From JAJYBV01 sp021812265 (GTDB lineage Bacteria > Chloroflexota > Ktedonobacteria > Ktedonobacterales > JACDGC01): 64,000 nt of DNA. Position 1 is the first letter of the stretch. Each line of letters starts with the position of its first letter. The notes below the pieces were generated by a model. That model worked only from the letters and a program-made list of their open reading frames with translations. It was not told where the DNA came from and ran no database searches. The position numbers were made by a program, and so were the translations under genes. The stretch covers positions 1 to 64,000 of the forward strand of contig DAIDIC010000210.1 in assembly GCA_027459525.1 (NCBI GenBank), written 5' to 3'. Below, in pieces: positions 37,568-44,707 of this stretch.

Positions 37568-39541
37568 CTATTGTACAGAATGATGAACCATAACCGGCAT
37601 TTTTACCGTTTCAACTTCAGCGGGATATTCATTATTTTTTCGATTATTCTGCGAATGCCGCATATTCAGCAGCGCCATTATGATAGCGGGGCTGATAACC
37701 AAAATGTGCCACAACAGCAGCAGCGATAACAATACAGTTTCAATACTTACGCTTTGTACCAGCAATATAACTATAGAGACAGCGGCAATTACAGTAAAAA
37801 CGGTTTCCGGAGCCGCCATTTTTATTGCGGAGCCAAACGAAAGTGATGATGTGTATTTCGGTGTCCGTATAAACGGGAGCCGCCGACGATACAATCCGGC
37901 AAAAGATGCACGAGAAACCGCCCAATTCACGGCAAATAGTCCTATTAAAACCCCTGCCGCTTCTTTCCATGAAACACGCATCACCACCTTAGATGACCAT
38001 AGAACACGCGCTGCGCCAATAACTGTTCCTAAAATTGGCGCCAACAACGCCGAGGCAATTAAGGGACGCACCGTTAAGGGAATATGTAAAATGCGCGCCA
38101 CAATAATGCAATTAAGAAACATACCCAATGTTATTTGCAAAAATGGATGAAACCAATGCAGCCCATGCATAAGATAATCGTAGCGTTGTTTTGCGTTAAG
38201 CCGCGCAAATGCGCCGGCGACTGCCCCTTGTTTAGGATTTTTATTGCGCAGTTTCCGCCCAAACAGCAGCAGCAAAATATACGCTCGCGTTAGCTGTACG
38301 CTGCCATATGCCCAGCGATAATGCTGTTTTTTCAAATCTGCTAATGTTGCAGGCAATTGCCCGTGTCCATACACAATATCCAAATATCCCCCAACATACC
38401 CTTTTGTAAAAATACGCAAACTAGCTTCGGCGTCTTCAGTTACACTCCATTCCGCCCAGCCGCCGAGGCGCTCTAGCACCCTGCGGCGAATTAATCCCAT
38501 AGTTCCGCAAAAAATAATAGAATTGCGTTCCGCGCGGGAATGCATGCCCACCGAGAAAAAATATTTTTCCGCCAAGGCGTTTACATGATGGTAGGTATCG
38601 CCCGCGTCATAAGTAAAGGCTTGTGGGGTTTGTATAAAGGCCATTTCCGGATTTTGCAGAAAAAGCGGCGCAGTTTCTTTCAACCATTGCGGCTGAACAA
38701 TATAATCGGCGTCTACTATAGCAATCAGTTCAGCGTTGGGACTGGTTTGTGTTAGGGCAAAATTCAGCGCGCCCGCCTTATACCCGGGATATTGCTGCAA
38801 ATGAAATACTTTAATATTATGCTTTAAACAGAAATCCATTACCGGCCGCCATTTTAACATATCCTGTGTATTATCATCAATGAGAATTATTTCATAGGAA
38901 GGATACTCTAACCGAAGAATCGCTTGTAACGTTTGGATAACCATCTCCGGAGGTTCATCATGCGCCGGCACATGCAGTGAAACCATCGGAAATTGCGCCG
39001 CAGCGCTGCTATTTCGCGATGGATAAAGCCGCATATTCCATTTAGTTCGGCAAAGCACATCAATTAATTCACTGGTATAATACACATCAATAAACGCCGA
39101 CGCCAGTTCTCCCGCAATAAGGAAAAAAGCCAGCGTATATCCATACCACTGCGCTGAAGTTGTAACCGAAACATAGAGCGCATATTGCAAAAAACTAAGG
39201 GAAAATAAAATAGGCGCGCTAAAGGCCAAGCAGCCGATGAGGCTCCATTCAGTATGAGTAAAAAAGACACTGATATCTATCAGCTCGGCGGCAAGCGTTG
39301 CCAGCAACAAAACAACCAACGGCGCGCCAACAAGATAACCGATATAAATCGGCGTAACATACGCCGCTGCGGCAAGCAGAACATTTCGCGGACTGGTTCG
39401 TTTTATACGTGAAGCTCCTGCCGCGGCAAGCTCCAGCGTCCGTATCATAAATGTTAGTATGCCCCACCACAAAATTCCCCAAGACGCCGCACTTTTAGCG
39501 CTTAAATACCGAACAAAAAGTATGTGAGGGAGCGCGTTCAT
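37568..39541 (-). CDS. family-2 processive glycosyltransferase (cellulose/hyaluronan-synthase-like)
   Basis: A 657-residue membrane glycosyltransferase of the GT2 BcsA-like type that polymerises or exports sugars using a UDP-sugar. Four helices precede the catalytic domain, which has IILIDDNTQD, IVDADYIV, the TEDAEASLR acid and the KKQHYRWAYG (QxxRW) motif of processive enzymes; several helices follow. No PilZ domain is present. The product is unknown. It is transcribed away from the pseudokinase gene only by 200 bp containing repeat copy D, so they may share a transcript. Confidence 0.85.
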   Translation of the reverse strand: MNALPHILFVRYLSAKSAASWGILWWGILTFMIRTLELAAAGASRIKRTSPRNVLLAAAAYVTPIYIGYLVGAPLVVLLLATLAAELIDISVFFTHTEWSLIGCLAFSAPILFSLSFLQYALYVSVTTSAQWYGYTLAFFLIAGELASAFIDVYYTSELIDVLCRTKWNMRLYPSRNSSAAAQFPMVSLHVPAHDEPPEMVIQTLQAILRLEYPSYEIILIDDNTQDMLKWRPVMDFCLKHNIKVFHLQQYPGYKAGALNFALTQTSPNAELIAIVDADYIVQPQWLKETAPLFLQNPEMAFIQTPQAFTYDAGDTYHHVNALAEKYFFSVGMHSRAERNSIIFCGTMGLIRRRVLERLGGWAEWSVTEDAEASLRIFTKGYVGGYLDIVYGHGQLPATLADLKKQHYRWAYGSVQLTRAYILLLLFGRKLRNKNPKQGAVAGAFARLNAKQRYDYLMHGLHWFHPFLQITLGMFLNCIIVARILHIPLTVRPLIASALLAPILGTVIGAARVLWSSKVVMRVSWKEAAGVLIGLFAVNWAVSRASFAGLYRRRLPFIRTPKYTSSLSFGSAIKMAAPETVFTVIAAVSIVILLVQSVSIETVLLSLLLLWHILVISPAIIMALLNMRHSQNNRKNNEYPAEVETVKMPVMVHHSVQ

Positions 39542-39682
39542 GAAATAAATAACCTCTCAATTAACAATTTATGCGTGGAGGAGCGCCTTTGAGTATCGTT
39601 CCATGCATACAGTTCACAGCGAGCCAGAAATCATCTTTCACAATACAATATGCAATCCAAATGGCTATTGGAAAAGCAATGT

Positions 39683-40189
39683 TTATATCAGAGAAAACTG
39701 CCAATTAGCGCGCAAATCATATGTAACGGTTTCCTGTAAAAAAACTGCGCCATCAAAAAAATGAAGCTCTCCGGTCATTTGGCTGTACATATATGGCATT
39801 GTTGTCCGAATGCTTTTCTCTGCCAAATAAATCATCATTTTCTCCGCTTGCCCGGTATGCGCTGCTGTTTGAAAAGTTGCTTCATCTGTAATTGGCCATG
39901 CGTCTTCACCGGAAAATAGCCGCAGATCGGGTGAAAAAGTGGAATAAACCTTTATCAGCCTTTTGCGATCGGTATGAATAAATTGTTCCATAATCATACC
40001 GGCAGATCCGGAACTGATAGCGTCGATACTTTGCAACAACGCCACAAAAGTTGCCGGATTCATAGCAAGGGACGCCAACAACGGCTGAATATAATTTTTT
40101 GTCAGTAAAAAGCTGTATCCGCTTATATCTTGTTCAATAACTATAATACGAACGATTGCCGAATTTGTTTCATTTGCTTGAAGATACAT
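39683..40189 (-). CDS. hypothetical protein
   Basis: A 168-residue soluble protein that I do not recognise. It has no signal peptide or membrane segment and a normal amino-acid composition, with Met- and Thr-rich segments (KSIRTTMPYMYSQMTGELHFF). No strong ribosome site is visible before the ATG at 40189. It lies upstream of the GT2 gene on the same strand, 141 bp apart, so a role alongside it is possible but unsupported. Confidence 0.5.
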   Translation of the reverse strand: MYLQANETNSAIVRIIVIEQDISGYSFLLTKNYIQPLLASLAMNPATFVALLQSIDAISSGSAGMIMEQFIHTDRKRLIKVYSTFSPDLRLFSGEDAWPITDEATFQTAAHTGQAEKMMIYLAEKSIRTTMPYMYSQMTGELHFFDGAVFLQETVTYDLRANWQFSLI

Positions 40190-40391
40190 GATTTATCACG
40201 GTCTTTTTATGAAAAACTGCGGATAACTGCGCTTGCGACGCAGTTATTGCAAAATAGAAATTGCGCTTATGCAACTTTGCGCAACAAAAATTCTGATTCT
40301 ATTTTTTGTAATCTGTAATTGTTACGTTTTATGGCCATTATAGCAAATATTGGCGTATTAGAAAATGTATTAGCAAAGATGTTTTCTTTTA

Positions 40392-40529
40392 TGGGATTTT
40401 CGCTGGAAAGAGAAGCGCATGGTTCTCGTATCTACAACAAAGGGAGGTGTGGGGGGCATCCCAGAACCCCATACAAGGGGCGGAGACCATTGTACATCCC
40501 CGATGTTCCATGCTGCAGCGAAAGTCCTG
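40392..40529 (+). repeat. dispersed terminal-inverted-repeat element, copy E
   Basis: T-GGGATTTTCGCT left (two changes) and AGCGAAAGTCCT-G right, with the same internal arms. The flanks TTTTA and TTATT do not match exactly. It lies in the divergent region between the hypothetical gene and the ArsR-Ino1 gene, about 95 bp before the AT palindrome. Confidence 0.8.
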
Positions 40530-40622
40530 TTATTATTGAGATAACCACTATCAACTCGTACTTGCGCTCTGGCCAGCAACCCAGAAAATAGGCAAAGGCA
40601 GAATGAGCGCAAATAAACAAGA

Positions 40623-40646
40623 ATATATAAATAATTATTTATATAT
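40623..40646. promoter_or_regulatory. perfect 24-bp AT palindrome (operator candidate)
   Basis: The left half ATATATAAATAA (40623-40634) is the exact reverse complement of the right half (40635-40646). It ends 31 bp before the -35 box of the HTH-Ino1 promoter. ArsR/SmtB-type regulators bind AT-rich inverted repeats of about this size, so it may be the operator of the downstream fusion protein. Confidence 0.5.
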
Positions 40647-40677
40647 AAAAATATTTACATTTATTCATAAAAATTGC

Positions 40678-40707
40678 TTGACTTTTGCCAGGTAAATCTG
40701 TTATAAA
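40678..40707 (+). promoter_or_regulatory. sigma-70-type promoter of the HTH-Ino1 gene
   Basis: TTGACT (40678-40683), an 18-bp spacer and TATAAA (40702-40707). A small hairpin CCTGA/TCAGG follows in the leader. Confidence 0.65.
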
Positions 40708-40778
40708 TAGGACAGGACCCTGAAAACATCAGGATATACAAATATATAAAAATAATTTGATGTATTGGGATAAATGGT

Positions 40779-42278
40779 TTGTATCAATGGCAATCTTCTT
40801 CGGAATTTGATCACAGCCTGCGCGCATTAGGCGATGTATACCGATTAAATATCTTACGACTGCTTGCTTCGCAAGGAGATATGACGGTATCAGAAATTAC
40901 TCAGACACTTGGAAAGAGTCAGCCGCTTATCTCATTTCACTTGCGCATCCTGCGTGAGGCAGAAATTGTGCAAAAAATACAGCGCGGACGACAAGCCTAT
41001 TATTCCGTAAACGATCGGGCGCTTTCGCGCATATATTCCGCAATAAACCGCTTTATTTTTGCCGCGACACCGCATGGCAATGCGCCAAACGGCCGGCAAA
41101 CACCTGCAAAGGCGCCACATATACAGGCGCAAGAATCTACAAGGGAGAAATTTTCAATGGGCAAAAAAGTTCGGGTTGCAGTTATCGGCGCCGGTAACTG
41201 CGCATCCTCATTTGTTCAAGGTGTGCAATACTACCAAAACGCCAGCGAACAAGATTTTATTCCAGGCCTTATGCATGTCAACTTAGGCGGATATCATATT
41301 CATGATATCGAATTCAGCGCCGCGTTTGATATTGATTCCACCAAGGTTGGCAAAGACCTGAGTGAAGCAATTTTCTCGGGACCTAACAATACCTATAAGT
41401 TTTCCGACGTTCCCAACTTGGGCGTTACCGTAAATCGCGGCATGACACACGACGGCTTAGGCAAATATCTGTCGCAAGTGATAACTAAAGCGCCGGGATC
41501 AACCAGCGATATTGTAAAAATTCTGCGCGACACCGGCACCGATGTTGTAGTTAATTATCTTCCGGTAGGCAGCGAAACCGCTACCAAATGGTATGTTGAA
41601 CAAGTGCTGCGCGCCGGCTGCGGCTTTGTTAACTGCATTCCTGTTTTTATTGGACGTGAGCAATATTGGCGCGAACGCTTTGAAGCAGAACATTTGCCGA
41701 TTGTTGGCGATGATATTAAAAGTCAGGTCGGCGCCACCATTGTGCACCGTACACTTACCAGACTGTTCCGCGAGCGCGGTGTTCGCTTAGAGCGCACCAT
41801 GCAGCTAAACGTCGGCGGCAACACCGATTTCTTAAACATGCTTGAGCGCGAACGATTGGAATCGAAGAAAATCTCGAAAACTAATTCGGTAACCAGCCAG
41901 TTAGATTATAATATTGGCGCCGAAAACGTGCATATCGGCCCCAGTGACTATGTTGCATGGCTTACAGACCGCAAATGGGCCTACATTCGCATGGAAGGCC
42001 GCACATTCGGCGATGTTCCCTTAAATATGGAACTGAAATTAGAGGTATGGGATTCACCCAATTCCGCAGGGGTGGTTATAGACGCCGTCCGTTGCGCAAA
42101 ATTAGCAAAAGATAATGATGTCAGCGGCGCGCTGCTTGGTCCTTCCGCCTACTTTATGAAATCGCCGCCAGTGCAATATACCGATCCGCAGGCGCGGATT
42201 ATGGTAGAGCAATTTATCAGTGAATACGGCGCAGGAGCCGCCGCCGCTCAGCCTTTCACTGAAACACCGGCTGAATAA
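40779..42278 (+). CDS. ino1: ArsR-type HTH fused to inositol-3-phosphate synthase
   Basis: An uninterrupted 499-codon frame. Residues about 10-90 form an ArsR-type winged helix (LRALGDVYRLNILRLLASQG, then SQPLISFHLRILREAEIV), then a Pro/Ala linker to about residue 126, then a complete 373-residue prokaryotic-type myo-inositol-1-phosphate synthase (VAVIGAGNCASSF NAD-binding start, NCIPVFIG, DDIKSQVGATIVHRTL, QLNVGGNTDFLNM). Ino1 converts glucose-6-phosphate to inositol-3-phosphate for inositol lipids or solutes. The longest start is a TTG at 40779 with only GGGA upstream. An internal ATG at 41157 has a far better ribosome site, so free Ino1 may also be made. Confidence 0.85.
   Translation: MYQWQSSSEFDHSLRALGDVYRLNILRLLASQGDMTVSEITQTLGKSQPLISFHLRILREAEIVQKIQRGRQAYYSVNDRALSRIYSAINRFIFAATPHGNAPNGRQTPAKAPHIQAQESTREKFSMGKKVRVAVIGAGNCASSFVQGVQYYQNASEQDFIPGLMHVNLGGYHIHDIEFSAAFDIDSTKVGKDLSEAIFSGPNNTYKFSDVPNLGVTVNRGMTHDGLGKYLSQVITKAPGSTSDIVKILRDTGTDVVVNYLPVGSETATKWYVEQVLRAGCGFVNCIPVFIGREQYWRERFEAEHLPIVGDDIKSQVGATIVHRTLTRLFRERGVRLERTMQLNVGGNTDFLNMLERERLESKKISKTNSVTSQLDYNIGAENVHIGPSDYVAWLTDRKWAYIRMEGRTFGDVPLNMELKLEVWDSPNSAGVVIDAVRCAKLAKDNDVSGALLGPSAYFMKSPPVQYTDPQARIMVEQFISEYGAGAAAAQPFTETPAE
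41141..41159 (+). promoter_or_regulatory. internal ribosome-binding site and start for stand-alone Ino1
   Basis: AAGGGAG (41141-41147) is spaced 9 bases from an in-frame ATG (41157) that is exactly where non-fused Ino1 proteins begin (MGKKVRVAVIGAG). It decides the start of the synthase part. Confidence 0.7.
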
Positions 42279-42298
42279 ACCGCACTACACGCCAAAGA

Positions 42299-42335
42299 TT
42301 TGCAAGGGGATCAGCCGCCCCTTGCAAAGGGCGGC
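42299..42335. terminator. hairpin with two alternative stems between convergent genes
   Basis: TTTGCAAGGGG (42299-42309) pairs with CCCCTTGCAAA (42318-42328). Overlapping it, GCCGCCC (42314-42320) pairs with GGGCGGC (42329-42335). The two stems exclude one another. It lies between the ino1 and purine nucleoside phosphorylase stops, so it probably ends transcripts from both sides, though a T-run is lacking. Confidence 0.5.
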
Positions 42336-42381
42336 GTGGATATTCCCAAAAATCATTTTTCCTCTTATAAAACCTCTAGAC

Positions 42382-43305
42382 TTACGAATACAGTATCGAG
42401 CGCACACCGGTCTGTTTTATCGGTGAAAAAGCCGGAGCGGTTAATCGTTGCAAAATTCCTGTCAGCAGGGTATTCAGCCGCGGCAATATCATCTGTGCGC
42501 CGGCCAAAACTTCTTCATGATTCACATTTTTTGCTGTCTCCGGAGCAGCAGAGTTAGTGATAGAACTTATTCCCAGCACCTTCATGCCTGAATGCCGCGC
42601 CGCTATCACTTCCGGAGCAGTAGACATGCCCACAGCGTCGGCTCCTAAAATACGCATCATGCGTATCTCTGCCGGTGTTTCATATGTTGGCCCCGAAACC
42701 ATCAAATAGACACCTTCCCGCAAAACAATATGATGTTCCGCAGCAACCTCCCGCGCCATCTGAATATATTCTGGCGCATACGCTTCACCCATCGGCACAA
42801 ACCGCGGACCCAATGCGTCATCATTCGGGCCAACTAAGGGATTAGAGCCTGCAAGTGTTGGTAAACCAATATGGTCTTGAATCACCATTAAATCACCTTG
42901 CCGAAACGTGGGATTTAGTCCGCCGGCGGCGTTTGTTACTATAAGCGTTTCCACACCCAGCTCTTTCATTACCCGAACCGGCAATATAACGCGACTTCCT
43001 GAATGACCTTCATAAAAATGAAAACGGCCGCGAAGAATTGCGACCTGTTGTGCGTTTATTTCTGAAATATCTAAAACACCGGAGTGACCTTGAACTGTTG
43101 GGGCGGCAAAATGGGGAATTTCCTGATAGTAAAAACGCTGTAACAGCGTGGAGTTTTGTAATGTATCGTTTAATCCGGAACCAAGAATTACTGCTATTTT
43201 AGGTTTACACACCCCTGAACCAGAATGCTCAAAACGTTCTTTCAACCAATATGCTGATTCTTTAGCGGCGCTGGGCGGCAATCTCGTTACATCTATTTTC
43301 CGCAT
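42382..43305 (-). CDS. punA: purine nucleoside phosphorylase (trimeric type)
   Basis: A 307-residue phosphorylase that splits inosine and guanosine with phosphate, in purine salvage. Family features are IAVILGSGLNDTL (phosphate site), GRFHFYEGHSG, VTNAAGGLNPTFRQGDLMVIQDH, SGPTYETPAEIRMMR, GADAVGMSTAPEVIAARH and ISSITNSAA (the Asn of the base site). The length is slightly above the usual 270-290 with short extensions at both ends. AGGAGG lies 7 bases before the ATG at 43305. Confidence 0.92.
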   Translation of the reverse strand: MRKIDVTRLPPSAAKESAYWLKERFEHSGSGVCKPKIAVILGSGLNDTLQNSTLLQRFYYQEIPHFAAPTVQGHSGVLDISEINAQQVAILRGRFHFYEGHSGSRVILPVRVMKELGVETLIVTNAAGGLNPTFRQGDLMVIQDHIGLPTLAGSNPLVGPNDDALGPRFVPMGEAYAPEYIQMAREVAAEHHIVLREGVYLMVSGPTYETPAEIRMMRILGADAVGMSTAPEVIAARHSGMKVLGISSITNSAAPETAKNVNHEEVLAGAQMILPRLNTLLTGILQRLTAPAFSPIKQTGVRSILYS

Positions 43306-43471
43306 TTTTTTCCTCCTGAATTATGCTGCTGGAAAGACGCCGATTAATCATCCTCTTTTTCAAATACTCGGTAATTCAAAATTAATGGCGATATTTCCTA
43401 ATATACCATTACTTATTGTATCATGCAAGAATAATACCCAAAACAAAAAAAATTCCCTCTTGATTTTTTAC

Positions 43472-43491
43472 TAAGTTTAGTACTAAACTTA
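43472..43491. promoter_or_regulatory. perfect 20-bp palindrome, MarR operator candidate
   Basis: TAAGTTTAGT (43472-43481) is the exact reverse complement of ACTAAACTTA (43482-43491). It starts 6 bp after a -35-like TTGATT (43460-43465) and covers the -10 region, 29 bp before the MarR start codon. Repression of the marR-yceI operon by its own regulator is the likely reading. Confidence 0.7.
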
Positions 43492-43519
43492 TAAGTATGC
43501 GATAGTTGAGGCTCGTATT

Positions 43520-44023
43520 ATGCAAAAGTTAAGCGTCCTTGTATGGGTTCGTTTAGTCCGAGTATTCCAAAAATTACAGAAACGTTCCATGAAAAATCTC
43601 AGCGATCTTGGCCTCACTCCTTCAGAATTTGATATCCTGGCGCAAGCCGGAACCCATGAAGGAGCAAGCCAGCAGCAATTGGCAGACCTGCTTTTGGTTA
43701 CCAAAGGCAATATCTGCCAGCAGCTTAGCCACATGGAGCAAAACGGTTTGCTTTGCCGCACGCAAGACGGCAGACTAAACAGAATCTATCTCACCGAGGC
43801 GGGCCGCAGTCTTTTTTATACTGTTACGCCGCTTCAGGAAGAGTTTTTGCAAAAACTTTTTGAACCGCTTTCCGATTCCGAACAACGGCAATTATACGCG
43901 ATTTTGAAAAAGTTGGATCATTCTTTCCGCGCTGCCAAAACGCCGCAAAAAAAAGAAAAAACTCAGCAAATCCAAGAATTGTTTCCCTGCAATTCTCAGC
44001 CGGGCTTAGAACCGGATTGCTGA
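43520..44023 (+). CDS. MarR family transcriptional regulator
   Basis: A 167-residue winged-helix regulator. The helix-turn-helix and wing are visible as LTPSEFDILAQAG, ASQQQLADLLLVTKGNICQQLSHME (in outline) and LLCRTQDGRLNRIYLTEAG. GAGG precedes the ATG. It is followed after 31 bp by yceI, and a perfect palindrome overlaps its promoter, so it most likely represses its own operon in response to an effector such as a quinone or oxidant, as in related MarR-yceI pairs. Confidence 0.9.
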   Translation: MQKLSVLVWVRLVRVFQKLQKRSMKNLSDLGLTPSEFDILAQAGTHEGASQQQLADLLLVTKGNICQQLSHMEQNGLLCRTQDGRLNRIYLTEAGRSLFYTVTPLQEEFLQKLFEPLSDSEQRQLYAILKKLDHSFRAAKTPQKKEKTQQIQELFPCNSQPGLEPDC

Positions 44024-44054
44024 ATACTTTATACAATTAAGAGGAACACACAAA

Positions 44055-44597
44055 ATGGCTACCCCAACAACTGTCACTTGGAATATTGACGCTGCGCACA
44101 CACATGTTGAATTTGCTGTAAAGCATATGATGTTTTCTACCGTTAAAGGCAGTTTTGCCGATGTAAAAGGAACTATCACCGAACACGCAACCGACAAATC
44201 ATTATCATCCGTTCAAGCTGAAGTAACAGTAAATTCTATTAGCACCGGTGATGAAAAACGTGATGGGCACCTGCGCTCTGCAGATTTCTTTGATGTGGAA
44301 ACCTACCCAACAATTTCATTTAAAAGCACAAAGGTAGAACACGCCGGCGGCGATCACTATAAAGTATATGGCGATTTCACCATGCACGGCGTTACAAAAG
44401 AGATTGTTTTCAACGCTGAATTTACCGGAACCGGCAAAAATCCATGGGGCGCAACCGTTATGGGACTGACTGCCGAAACCAAAATTAACCGGAAAGATTT
44501 TAATTTAAACTGGAACGCAGCGCTGGAAACCGGTGGTGTGCTTGTTGGTGAAGAAGTGAAACTGACATTGGATGTTGAAGCTACCGCAGCCGCATAA
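44055..44597 (+). CDS. yceI: YceI family lipid-binding protein
   Basis: A 180-residue YceI-like protein of the lipocalin-type fold that binds polyisoprenoids or related lipids. It shows TWNIDAAHTHVEFAVKHMMFSTVKG, the family's start motif (quoted in parts: DAAHTHVEFAVKHM), the DGHLRSADFFDVETYP segment and the ALETGGVLVGEEVKLTLDVE end. No signal peptide is present, so it is probably cytoplasmic. GAGGA lies 9 bases upstream of the ATG. Confidence 0.92.
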   Translation: MATPTTVTWNIDAAHTHVEFAVKHMMFSTVKGSFADVKGTITEHATDKSLSSVQAEVTVNSISTGDEKRDGHLRSADFFDVETYPTISFKSTKVEHAGGDHYKVYGDFTMHGVTKEIVFNAEFTGTGKNPWGATVMGLTAETKINRKDFNLNWNAALETGGVLVGEEVKLTLDVEATAAA

Positions 44598-44707
44598 TAT
44601 CTTACTGCTTCCTGTTGTTTTCCTTTGGCCGTGAATCGCTGTGATTCCGGCCATTTTCTTTTCAAAAACTGCTATAGATAAAGTCGGCGCGCCTGCTGAC
44701 GCCGCTT

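Noticed and set aside
40319..40591. 90-codon frame over repeat copy E
   Set aside because: Same explanation as for copy C; the frame is not kept among copies.
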